A stretch of 64,000 nt of DNA. Origin: Linnemannia schmuckeri (taxonomy: Eukaryota > Mortierellomycota > Mortierellomycetes > Mortierellales > Mortierellaceae). Under the pieces are notes generated by a model. That model made no database searches and had not been told where the DNA came from. It saw nothing but the letters and a program-made list of their open reading frames with translations. How positions within the stretch are numbered: the first letter of the stretch is position 1; every line of letters starts with the position of its first letter. Shown here piece after piece: positions 35,907-45,446 of this stretch. The stretch spans positions 1,426,001 through 1,490,000 of the forward strand of contig JANATG010000002.1 in assembly GCA_029449235.1 (NCBI GenBank), read 5' to 3'. Both the position numbers and the translations under genes were made by a program.

Positions 35907-37412
35907 ATGTTGGTAATTGAAACAATGCTCAGTCAGGTCCAGGACATGTTAAGACAAGGCGCCGACAACTTCATGATCTTCCTCCGGACCCACTCCGACC
36001 TCCCAATCGCCCACATCCTCGCCACCCCCTGGCGCTGGACAACCAGTTCCGCACTCTACACCGTCGCGACCTACTCCTCTCCTACCTCCGAACAGCTCTT
36101 CCCGCCCCACAAAGTCGTCAGCGACGGTCTCCTCAACATCCCCCTCATCCTCGCCATCGTCGCCCTCTACCGCATGTTTCTGTGGCCTTTTCCTCGATCC
36201 GGACGTGTCAAACAGATCCTGGCATTTCCTCTAATTGTGTATCTGGTCATCGTCCCGGTCTTGTATACCTGTCCGACAGTCTTTTTTCACTTTATGATGG
36301 CCGTCATTGCGATCTGGACGGTTACTAGGATGATTGATCTGTATTATGTTCAGCCTTGGACGGGGGTCCCGAGTCGGTATTATCTCGCCTCGCAGACTGC
36401 CCGTGCTGCTGCTCTGTCCAAGAAAACCCACATTTCTTCTTTTTCCTCAACTAAGTTGACGAACGGCCCCATCAAGACGACAACAACAACAACAACAACG
36501 AGCACCACCACCACTACAACGACGACAATGAATGCATCAACCATCGAGACTGGCGACTTTTTCCACTGGGACAATGAACGGTTGCAGCTAGAACTGTGGT
36601 CACCCTTGAGGAAACAAACCGGCAAGAAATCTTCCCCTTCAGTTGGCCGCTCCTGGATCGACCTCGTCCCACCCTTCCTGGTCTATTATACCATCTTTGA
36701 TTCGATCATCTACTTCCTGTCCTTCTACACCTCCGAGGAAGTAATGTCGGCCCCAACATTCGAGTACGGCTTCATAATCAGTGTTGTATGCTCGTATGTG
36801 TACAACAACCTCCGAGCCTCTGTCTTCATGAATGCCATCATGTACTGTGCCACCACAGGGAACAGAGCCGACCCGCAAGAATGGACCATGCTCGATACAA
36901 AGTTGCCGCTTTTCGCATATTCGCCGACCGATTTCTGGATCAACTGGCATACACTCTTCCGTTACGTCTGGGTCGATCTTGGGTTCAACCCTGTGAAGCG
37001 GTTCTGTATCAAGCATCTAGGCCCTGAGCGGTTAGGTTGTCGTGGTTCGCAGTGGGCTCGTGAAATCCTCCCCGTCTATGCGGTCTTTTTCCTGTCAGGA
37101 GCCATGCACGGATATATTGTCTATGCCCTGTGGAGGCAGAACGGGTGGGGTCAGATGACGTATTTCATGATCCAGGCTACAGGCGTCGTGGTTTCCAAGG
37201 CGATCGAGAGGAGTTTTGTCGGAAGGGCAATCCAGCGGGCGTATGAGGGTGGTTCCCCCGTGAGGCAGCATGTCATGAAGGGAATTGGGGCTTCAATGAT
37301 GCTTGTTTTTCATATGGCGACGGCGCCATTCTTCATCGCTGCATACGAGAGGCAAGGAATGTGGCTCGAAGTCAAGGGGATCAGTCTCACTGCGCGTTTA
37401 TTCAGAAAGTAA
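35907..37412 (+). CDS. MBOAT / wax-synthase-like membrane O-acyltransferase, paralog 1
   Basis: Single exon, 501 residues from ATG 35907. The frame stays open upstream to 35694 but has no ATG there and reads as CT-rich leader. Multiple membrane helices (VPVLYTCPTVFFHFMMAVIA, VPPFLVYYTIFDSIIYFLSF) flank a Ser/Thr-rich cytosolic loop with a long Thr run (about 190-210). MBOAT signatures: DLYYVQPWTG, AYSPTDFWINWHTLFRYVWV (H348) and FFLSGAMHGYIVY, where H401 is the expected catalytic histidine; the usual Glu after it (HEY) is Gly. The gene is about 62% G/C in the first part. The family moves fatty acyl groups onto alcohols or lipids in the ER; the substrate is unknown. It is tandem with paralog 2 (very similar) and distant from paralog 3 (41383-42828). 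Confidence 0.87.
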   Translation: MLVIETMLSQVQDMLRQGADNFMIFLRTHSDLPIAHILATPWRWTTSSALYTVATYSSPTSEQLFPPHKVVSDGLLNIPLILAIVALYRMFLWPFPRSGRVKQILAFPLIVYLVIVPVLYTCPTVFFHFMMAVIAIWTVTRMIDLYYVQPWTGVPSRYYLASQTARAAALSKKTHISSFSSTKLTNGPIKTTTTTTTTSTTTTTTTTMNASTIETGDFFHWDNERLQLELWSPLRKQTGKKSSPSVGRSWIDLVPPFLVYYTIFDSIIYFLSFYTSEEVMSAPTFEYGFIISVVCSYVYNNLRASVFMNAIMYCATTGNRADPQEWTMLDTKLPLFAYSPTDFWINWHTLFRYVWVDLGFNPVKRFCIKHLGPERLGCRGSQWAREILPVYAVFFLSGAMHGYIVYALWRQNGWGQMTYFMIQATGVVVSKAIERSFVGRAIQRAYEGGSPVRQHVMKGIGASMMLVFHMATAPFFIAAYERQGMWLEVKGISLTARLFRK

Positions 37413-38081
37413 ACTATCTTGTCGACATCACATACAGATCACCAGGAATGAAGAGAGTGTGTGCTTGTTGTTGTTATTGTTGTCCCACAACGATAGCCTT
37501 GATTTGATTTGGTTTGCCCCGGCAGTTGGTTGTTGATGGTGCCACAAGAAAAAAGAAACAGCTCTCCTGACAAAAAGAGGAGATGGAAGCGAAGAGAACA
37601 GTAATAATACACCACCCTATGTCTCTCTGGTGGGCGGTGGGGTGGGATGATTGGATTGCTCACAGCACAACGAGGTCCGACGGAAAGAAAAGGATCACAG
37701 AGGTAGACAGTCCGACTTGGCACGCTTTACAGAAAATAAAGTGTTGTCCGGTTGATCATCTTTCTCTTCTTACTTCCCTTTCTTCATGCACTCTCCCCAT
37801 TCCGTTTTGCACTCAACGCATCTTCGTGCGCTTTGTTCTCTTCCTTTTCTTCTTATTCTTCTCTTTTAATCCTACTCCTCTTTCCAAAAGGGTGTAACAA
37901 ATACAACCTAGCCCTTATCATCCCCTTTGTGTGTTTCCCACCAACAACCTGTTGAAAATTTCCAAACAATTGCACTCACGGACCTACAAAGCAAAGACAA
38001 ACAAAACCTTTCTTTAAATAAGCATTGCTCCTTCGTTCCCTCCTCTCCTTCCTTGGCCTTTTTTCCCCTCTTTCTCCAATA
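37413..38081. other. Intergenic, 669 nt, between tandem MBOAT genes
   Basis: 3' region of paralog 1 followed by the duplicated leader block of paralog 2 (from about 37718). No gene seen. Confidence 0.6.
37718..38081 (+). repeat. Leader/promoter block of MBOAT paralog 2 shared with paralog 1
   Basis: Counterpart of 35579-35906. The 26-nt identity lies at 37964-37989 and AAATAAGCATTGCT at 38016-38029, at about the same distance from the ATG as in paralog 1. Confidence 0.7.
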
Positions 38082-39542
38082 ATGGCGATCGAAGCAGCAC
38101 TCGCTCAGCTGCAGCACAACGGTGGGCAGTTCCTGACCTTTCTTCAGACCCACTCCAACCTCCCAATCGTCCACATCCTCGCCACACCTTGGCGCTGGAC
38201 TACAAGCTCTGCTTTCTTCGCCGCAGTCACCACCAGGTCCTCTACCTCCATTCAACTCCTCCCGTCCCACAGAGTCATCAATGACGCCCTCTTCGTAGGC
38301 TCAATCATGACTGCACTCGTCGTCCTTTACGGGATGTTTGTCTGGCCCCTTCCAAGATCCGGTCGTGTCAAACAGACCCTGGCGTTTCCTTTTATCCTAG
38401 TCCTGCTGTTCGTGCCTCTGTTGTATACTTGTCGAATCGTGTTTTTCCATTTCGCCATGACGGTTGCTTCGATCGCGACGGTGACTAGGATGGTGGATCT
38501 GTACTATGTCCAGCCTTGGACGGGCATCCCCAGTCGGTACTTCCTGGCCTCGAGGGCTGCTCGAGCTGCGAAGGATGCTACTGCGAGATCCAAGAAGACC
38601 GACTCTTCTTCCTCTTCCCCTATCTTGACCAAGTCGACAACAACAACAACGACTACGCTGACTGGACCAATCGTCGAGACCGGCGATCCCCTCCACTGGG
38701 AGAAAGATCGTTTCCAAGGCGAACTCTGGTCACCCATGCGAAAACAAACCGGCAAAAAGTCTGCCCCCTCGATCGGGTACTCTTGGAAAGATCTCCTCCC
38801 GCCCTTCCTGGTCTACTTCACCATCTTTGACTCCATCATCTACTTCATGTCATTTTACACCGCCTCCGAAATGCTCTCCTCCCCTACACTTGAGTACGGG
38901 CTCATGGTCCTTGCGGTATGTTCGTTTGTGATCTTCTACATCCGAACCACTGTCTTCCTCACCGCTATCGTCTACTCGGCCTCGACCGGAAAGAGAGCCG
39001 ATCCGAGAGAATGGACTATGCTTAATAGCAAGTTGCCGCTATTTGCGTACTCGCCTACAGACTTCTGGGTCAATTGGCAGACGCTGTTTCGGTACATTTG
39101 GGTTGATTTGGGGTTTAACCCTGTCCAACGATTCTGTAGGAAGCATCTGGGCCCCGAACGGTTGGGTCGTCGCGGCTCACAATGGGCGCGTGAGATCCTC
39201 CCCGTCTATGCCGTCTTCTTCTTGTCCGGAGTCATGCACGCCTACATTGTCTACGCACTGTGGAGAGAGCCGATTTGGAGTCAGGTGGCGTATTTCATGA
39301 TCCAGGCTACGGGTGTCGTGATCTCCAAGGCGATCGAGAGGAGTTCTGTCGGAAAAGCTATCCAGCGAACTTACAATGGCGGTTCGCCGATGAAGCAGCG
39401 TGTAATGAGAGGGGGAGGCATCTTGGTGATGTTGGTGTATCATCTAGTGACCGCGCCGTTTTTCATCCATCCGTACCAGAAGCAAGGCATGTGGCTCGAC
39501 ATCCAGCAGATGAGTGCCCTTGTCCGCACCTTTCGGAATTAG
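38082..39542 (+). CDS. MBOAT / wax-synthase-like membrane O-acyltransferase, paralog 2
   Basis: Single exon, 486 residues from ATG 38082 (TCCAATAATGGCG). It shares LATPWRWTTSSA near the N-terminus, SGRVKQTLAFPF, DLYYVQPWTGIPSRY, a shorter Thr-rich loop, PTDFWVNW, RYIWVDLGFNPVQRF, LGPERLGRRGSQWAREILPV and FFLSGVMHAYIVYALW with paralog 1. The catalytic-type histidine is H386. Where paralog 1 and paralog 3 have WH after PTDFW/PAEFW, this one has Gln (Q333), and the residue after the catalytic His is Ala, not Glu. It may therefore differ in activity or substrate. It ends 116 nt before the convergent MT-A70 gene. Membrane enzyme of the ER by family; acceptor unknown. Confidence 0.87.
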   Translation: MAIEAALAQLQHNGGQFLTFLQTHSNLPIVHILATPWRWTTSSAFFAAVTTRSSTSIQLLPSHRVINDALFVGSIMTALVVLYGMFVWPLPRSGRVKQTLAFPFILVLLFVPLLYTCRIVFFHFAMTVASIATVTRMVDLYYVQPWTGIPSRYFLASRAARAAKDATARSKKTDSSSSSPILTKSTTTTTTTLTGPIVETGDPLHWEKDRFQGELWSPMRKQTGKKSAPSIGYSWKDLLPPFLVYFTIFDSIIYFMSFYTASEMLSSPTLEYGLMVLAVCSFVIFYIRTTVFLTAIVYSASTGKRADPREWTMLNSKLPLFAYSPTDFWVNWQTLFRYIWVDLGFNPVQRFCRKHLGPERLGRRGSQWAREILPVYAVFFLSGVMHAYIVYALWREPIWSQVAYFMIQATGVVISKAIERSSVGKAIQRTYNGGSPMKQRVMRGGGILVMLVYHLVTAPFFIHPYQKQGMWLDIQQMSALVRTFRN

Positions 39543-39658
39543 AAAAAATGCATCTTATCATTAGATTCTCCTGACTGATAGAAAGATTATAAAGAAAACA
39601 GTGCAAACAAGGTCCTGTTGGCAATGAAAAAAGGAATATATTGTTGAATTGCTTTGAC

Positions 39659-41069
39659 CTAGAGCTCGTTTCCGACGGTAACCCAATAATCCCTTAGATT
39701 GTTCTTACGTCCAAAAATCTCAAGATACCGTCCATTTGGTACCAACTCTTCAATCATCTCGTACAGCTCTTCAGGCTTTTGACTCTGTCCACGGCGCTCG
39801 GAAAAGATCACGTCCGATCCGATCGAGTGTCTACAGTTTGGTGGGTCCTCTCCCTACGGAACATCAATGCACAAAGTACGGGGAAAAGAGATATTAGTTT
39901 GTGAGGATTTGTAAGAATGGCAAAAGAATAATTTAATCCGCAAATAATTACCTTCTTTCCGACAAGACATGTCTCCTTGGCATGCTGCAGATAGTATCCA
40001 TGTCCCTTGGCCATCCTGCGATTCACCGTCTGCTTGACCCACGTAATATCATCAACATAGCTATCACAGTTGTCAACCAAGAGTGAATAAAAAAAGGTTA
40101 ATCCAGCGTTCCTTTGCAACGTTGCTGAGGGAATATCAGCCCGTGTAAATAAGAGTTCGATAAGAGGGTACCTGTATCCCCATTTCCGCATGAGATCGAA
40201 CGCTTTGGCGTATTTGTTGTTGATGACCCAGATGAAGATGAACCCGTTGGAGCTCAACTTTGGTACGGGCAGTTCCTCAATGCAGATATCTGGAAGTTGT
40301 TGGTATGCGATCGCGACCTATTATGAAAAGTAGCGCAGAAATATAAATATAATGAATAAGTGGTATGTTGCAGGATTATCGTATGCGTGGCCTGCCAAGT
40401 GTAATCGAGCAGCAATAAGGACCAGAGTAAGGGGAACTTACACCGCGGGTAGGGGCGTGGGTGGCGAGCTGCCATGGTGGATCCATAAGGATAACATCAA
40501 ACTGACACTCTGCAGCCAGGCTCTACAATTCCAGGAACAAAGGGATCAGAAATTAAAACGTAAACAAACTCGCGTCAATCAAGCGTTTAGATTTCATGTT
40601 ACCATAGACACCTCAGGGGATCATGTTCTCTCAAACAAACAAGACGAAGAAGTGCCGAGTTCTCCTGTCCAGAAAAACTTACATCCCAATCATAAGTCAT
40701 GACATTCGCCTTGATGGGCACACACCATTCAGGAGCCTCAAACTCCTCCAAGTCATCCCCCTCATCGTCACCATCCTCCTCAGCCGCACCAGCCTTCGAA
40801 CTGTCGTCCTCCTCGGGAGCCTTTTCCAACAGCTCAATTTCGCGTGTAAGTTCCTCGAGGGTCTTGATGAGTTCCTGTTCGCGAGCCAAGAGCTTTGCCA
40901 ATCGTCCTCCAGCGGTCAAGGAGGCGAATGCAGACGGAGAGGACGCGTTGTTTCCTGTTGAGCGATTGTTGAGGGTGTTGATAGAGACACCGTTTCCAGT
41001 GGAGGATGAATGGCCTGATTCGGAGTCGTTCCCGCTGTCGGTCATTGTGACCTCGTCGAACAGCGCCAT
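39659..41069 (-). CDS. MT-A70 family adenine-N6 methyltransferase (candidate MTA1-type DNA 6mA enzyme)
   Basis: Minus-strand exons 41069..40683, 40522..40442, 40317..40172, 40060..39952 and 39853..39659 give 305 residues. The N-terminal 110 residues are disordered with a coil (LAKLLAREQELIKTLEEL) and an acidic stretch. The methylase domain reads QFDVILMDPPWQLATH (DPPW at 143-146, the catalytic tetrad), NGFIFIWVINNKYAKAF, WGYSYVDDITWVKQTVNRR, GHGYYLQHAKETCLVGKKG, SDVIFSERRGQSQKPEELYE and YLEIFGRKNNLRDYWVTVGN. It is active-type (METTL14 has DPPL). It lacks the YGTMSD sequence of METTL3 and the METTL3 zinc fingers; RGVAIAYQQLPD stands in that place. Early-diverging fungi carry abundant 6mA at ApT, attributed to MTA1-type enzymes, so this is a strong candidate, though an mRNA m6A role is not excluded. 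Confidence 0.88.
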
Positions 41070-41382
41070 TTAGATTGTTTGTTGGGATTAAAGGCGAGTG
41101 TGTTGAAAAAGAAAACAAAAGTGGAAAGCGAGAGTTTTTTGTTTGTTCGGTGCAGGAATTGTGACCTTGCATTTTTGGTGGCGCCCAGTTCAAAATTGCC
41201 TTTTCACTCTCCCTGGACATGCACGCGTGGAAAGGTTTTTTGGGTTGTTTTCAAGAAGTGTATTAAAAGTGCGTGAAAACTATGAAAAAGGACTACGAAT
41301 GGGTATGAAAAAGAGTCATGAGGAATAGGAAAATGGTATAAGTTGAAAAAAGGTCGTAAAAAGTCATGGAACATCTTGGATT
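41070..41382. other. Intergenic, 313 nt
   Basis: Promoter of the MT-A70 gene (minus) and 3' end of MBOAT paralog 3 (minus). No gene seen. Confidence 0.5.
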
Positions 41383-42828
41383 TTAAAAGATACCGTTGGA
41401 TCGTAAGAGGTTGTAAGAGTGAAGCAAAAGACTTTGATTAGCAACCATGTTGTACCCATGGTTCTTGAGGACAGGCTCCATAAAGAGAGCAGCAGTCGTC
41501 AAGTTGAAGACCCAGGTCAAAGTAATAAGAATGACTGAGGGTACATGGATCTTCTTGCCAACAGTGTTGAGGAGGACCTTGGAGAGAATGGTACCGGCGC
41601 CCTGGATGAGGAAGAAGAGGGTCATGTGGCCGGGGCGAATGTGCCACATTCCGATCATCATGTACTCGTGCATCAAACCCGACATCAAAAAGACACCCAT
41701 CACAGGCAGGACCATCTCAAGTCCATTGGCCAACTGACGGTTCTTGGACTTGCCGGTGACATGCTTGCGGAGGATGTGCTTGACGGGGTGAAAGCCGAGG
41801 TCGACCCAGATGTACTGGAAGAGGTGATGCCACTGGCGCCAGAACTCGGCAGGTGAGGTGGCAAAGCCAGGGAAGTAGTGGCGGACCAAGGTCCATTCGG
41901 TGTCGTGGACAAGGTCACCAGTGACGGCAGCGCAGAGAATCATGATCGTATAATTGAGGAGGGAGATGTCAAAAATGACCATGGCGGCGACACCGATGCG
42001 GAGGAGGAGGGTCTGGACAATATTGAAGTTCTGGATAGCCTCAAAGGTGATGAAACTCATGATAAAGGGGATGACATCCATGAGGGTGGCGTAAAAGAGC
42101 CAGCGGGGGAGGTAGGCACTCCAGTGCTGAGGATTGGGGTCGACACGAGGAGTATAGATCTGCTTGACTGGCTTGCCCTTCATAGGCTTGGCGGTCTCCT
42201 TCTTGGGAATGTCGTAAGAAGAGCCAACAACAGCGTTTGCCTCCTTGTCCTTGTTGCCCTTATTACTGCTGCTGCAGCTGCCGTTGTAGAGTGCTTCCCG
42301 TTCCTGATGCTCGATTTCACGACGAAGTCTGGCCTGCTGGAGCTCGAGCTCGTATCGCTGGAGTTGTTCCTTGCTCATGGGAACCTTGCGGAAGGGCTGC
42401 CAGACCTCAGTCCACCAGTCCTCGAGGCTCATGGTAGGCTCCTTGCCGGTTCTCCAAGGGCGGACATAGTAGAGATCGATCTGACGCATGAGGACGCATC
42501 CGCAAGCACCGAGATGAGCCAGCTGGAGAACAGGCGAGTTTGTGGAAGTGAAGATGAGGGGGAAAGCAAAGAGACCAGCGACGAGGGGGGCGGCAAGCCA
42601 TTGTTTTTGGCGAAGAGTAAAAGGGAAGAGGAGGAGGATGTAGAGTCCACCGCCAAAAATGAAGAAGAGAGAGAAGTAGGAGGAGTCAGGGAGAGCGATC
42701 TGGGTGGGGGAGGTGATGACGCAGGGGGAGACAGGTAATGATTGAGGGAGTGTTTGGAAGAAGGAGTGGTCTGTCAACTTGTTAAGTGTTGACAGGAGGT
42801 GTGTTGTTGATGCTGTTATGACCTCCAT
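41383..42828 (-). CDS. MBOAT / wax-synthase-like membrane O-acyltransferase, paralog 3
   Basis: Single exon, 481 residues, start MEVITASTTHLLS at 42828. Membrane helices YFSLFFIFGGGLYILLLF and LAAPLVAGLFAFPLIF come first, then DLYYVRPWRTG and a charged cytosolic loop (KEQLQRYELELQQARL, GNKDKEANA) in place of the Thr-rich loop of the tandem paralogs. The core has SPAEFWRQWHHLFQYIWVDL and FLMSGLMHEYMMIGMW; H387 in the HEY motif is the expected catalytic residue. This copy keeps the canonical HEY, whereas paralogs 1 and 2 have HGY and HAY. It is clearly older than the tandem pair: only the core motifs align. The family is ER acyltransferases making wax esters, sterol esters or acylated metabolites; the substrate here is unknown. 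Confidence 0.87.
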   Translation of the reverse strand: MEVITASTTHLLSTLNKLTDHSFFQTLPQSLPVSPCVITSPTQIALPDSSYFSLFFIFGGGLYILLLFPFTLRQKQWLAAPLVAGLFAFPLIFTSTNSPVLQLAHLGACGCVLMRQIDLYYVRPWRTGKEPTMSLEDWWTEVWQPFRKVPMSKEQLQRYELELQQARLRREIEHQEREALYNGSCSSSNKGNKDKEANAVVGSSYDIPKKETAKPMKGKPVKQIYTPRVDPNPQHWSAYLPRWLFYATLMDVIPFIMSFITFEAIQNFNIVQTLLLRIGVAAMVIFDISLLNYTIMILCAAVTGDLVHDTEWTLVRHYFPGFATSPAEFWRQWHHLFQYIWVDLGFHPVKHILRKHVTGKSKNRQLANGLEMVLPVMGVFLMSGLMHEYMMIGMWHIRPGHMTLFFLIQGAGTILSKVLLNTVGKKIHVPSVILITLTWVFNLTTAALFMEPVLKNHGYNMVANQSLLLHSYNLLRSNGIF

Positions 42829-45446
42829 TGTTGTGTATTTGTCCGTTGGAAAGGAGGGAGTGTTTGTGCGACTGTGTTGTTTTCGTGAAGAATGTAGGTG
42901 CGTGCGAGGTATGAGGGAATGAAATGAAAAAGGAGTGCTGTGGTTGTCGTATCAATTGGAGTGGTCGTTAAAAAAAAATAAAAAAAATGAGATTATGGAT
43001 GTGAATTGAGGGAATGAGTTTTGTGAGGAAAAAAAAAGAAAAGAAATGGAGAGGCTCACCTTTTTATATCTTCAAAGATGAGAGTGGTTTGATGAGATGA
43101 AATGAATGATACACATTTCCTGTTCTTGTTCTTGTTCTTTGTTCTTGGCTATACGACACACATGTGGGCCAGTTCAGCCGAAAAGAGATGACATATGATT
43201 TCTCATTGTTTGTTTCTTGTGAGAATTGTGATTGCAGCACTGTGCGCTGGCTGCCAAAACACATACGCAAATACACATACAAACACACCCACAGACGGAG
43301 TTCATTTTTGTATTTTCAGCCAGTGGATGAGCACTCCATTCTCCCCTTGTAATCGTTTCTCCGATCCAGACAGCCTTCTAATCTCCAGAAAGGACGATGA
43401 TTTTTTCTCATTCCTTCCTTCCTCTCCATTCTCACTCTTCGCACGCTTGAACCCCTGCAAGCACGTTACCACACACATTCCCCGACCCTATCTATCTTCA
43501 GTCTATGCACGGATGTTCCTCTTCTTGACATTCTCTCTCCAAACATAACACCCACATGCCTCATTCCACAGCTCACAGACAGGCTCCCCCCTACTAAGTT
43601 CCGGATTAGGGAACTTTGCTGACAACTCCCTCTTCCCAACCCTGGAATAGTGCATAGACCGGTGCCTTCATTTATGCACTGCACTGCACGCCTCTCTTCT
43701 CCGACACTAGGGAGTGCCCGCCTGGTATAATTGTTGCACATGAGCTACGAATGTGGATGAGAGGAAATTTCAGGCTAATCATTCATTCAAACAGGAATAA
43801 ACAAGATGAGACTTGGGCTGAGACTGTATCGGCAACAAGGGTAAACGGCACATCACCCAGGCATCGAAGGTACATGTGGAGGGATTAGGGGAAAGGATGA
43901 GCAAAGCGGCAAGCCAAGACATACGACTTACACCTTGCGAGAGGTTAACCGAGCCATGGCCGCAGCCAGCTTCCCTTTCGCCAAGAAATGAAAATAATAC
44001 AGATATGTAGAGAAAAAAAGGAATGTACAACGGATCGGTCGGACCGAGACGGACGGATTAATGGGCATCTCTCTCCATTTGATCCTGATACTTATTTTCG
44101 TCATCCAGAAATATAAACAAAGCAATTGACAAGGCCATAGACAAATGACGTTCCGTCCGCACAAAGAACGTTCTTGTTGTGTATGTTTGTCCTAGTTGGT
44201 TGGTGTGTGCGGAGTGCGGTTGGCAATCTTGGTTATTTCACTGTGTGTGTGTTTGCGTGAGTGGCCGGCAGCCCCGATTCAAAAAAAATATTTTTATTTT
44301 TCTGTGAGCTAAAAAGCGAACCGAGGGAACAAACATGTGGGGGCAGGGGTCCAGCCGAGTATGGGTGCGACAGAGCCAGGCACCTGAGTTTCATGATATA
44401 TTATGCTCCCTTTCAGGCTTTGTTATTAAAGTCTAATCTTCGTGGCAGCCGTCATCTTTGACACAACGAATCCGTGTATTCTCCTAGGGTTCTAAGGTTG
44501 CTAGATTGCTGACTTCCTTGCAAGCAGCAGTTATTCTACTAATTTGGATGTGCATCTCATGCACCGTTCGCTGAAGCTAACAAATGCGTCGGAATTATAC
44601 GATGACGTTATTTTAGCGTCCATGGCTGGCGACACCCATAGGAGCACAGCGACCGTCCTATTTCTAACCCGTGGATTCTGATGGAAAATATCCTTCATTC
44701 CTCTTTTGCTAAAAAGTGCATTTTTTACTGAGTGAAAAAAATATAAGAGGATTATTCAGTTAATCTTTTTTCTGCTTGGATCTACATGTATGAAGATGTG
44801 AGGCAAGCTTTACGAGGATATAAGGTAAATCAGCCATCATCGGGTGGACTGAATAGCATCCATTTATTTTTTAGCAAAAAGAAGTGTATGCAGGACAGGC
44901 GCGGTTCTGGGTCACGCTCTAGAGGGACTGGTACCAAGAAGGGAGTCAAACGAAAGGCGGATGAGAGTCAAATCAACCAAAATATAGTATTAGCAAATAC
45001 ATAGGGCTCTGGGAGGGTGTGCGATTTACTCACTTCGGTGACGTGATTATGCGCCCATTGTCTTGGAGCCTGGATACTCCTGGAAAGCATCGCACTCTTC
45101 TTTGATCCTCACACCATCCACACCAACAACACTTTTCTACCTACCAGCAACCTCACAGAATCACAAACAGCCAACAAAAGACCCTCACAAAGTAACAAAA
45201 ACCAAACAAAAAAAAGCAGAAAAAGAACAGCAAACCAAGCAGCAATACCTTCCATCCCCTTCGAACAGTCTCTTCTCCCTTCCTCCCTACTCAAACACAT
45301 ACTCCATCACAACCCTTTGAACCGTAAAGGCTCCACCTCTTTTTTTTTTTTTTGCTTCAATACCCTTTACTCTTTGCATCGACGATCGTTTTTTTCTCTA
45401 CTCTCATTTCGTATTTGAACCAAACGTGCTCATAAGTTGTTTTCAA
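42829..45446. other. Gene-poor region, 2618 nt
   Basis: Divergent region between MBOAT paralog 3 (minus) and the PRP4 kinase gene (plus). No long ORF or recognisable exon is seen on either strand. It contains a TATA-like box for MBOAT 3 (43061-43068), a CRE-like ATGACGTT near 44600, a small basic ORF of unknown status (44786-45004), and a CA-rich leader before the kinase (45100-45440). Confidence 0.6.
43061..43068 (-). promoter_or_regulatory. TATA box of MBOAT paralog 3
   Basis: Reads TATAAAAA on the minus strand, 233 nt before the ATG, with a poly-purine/pyrimidine stretch between. Position plausible; function inferred. Confidence 0.4.
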
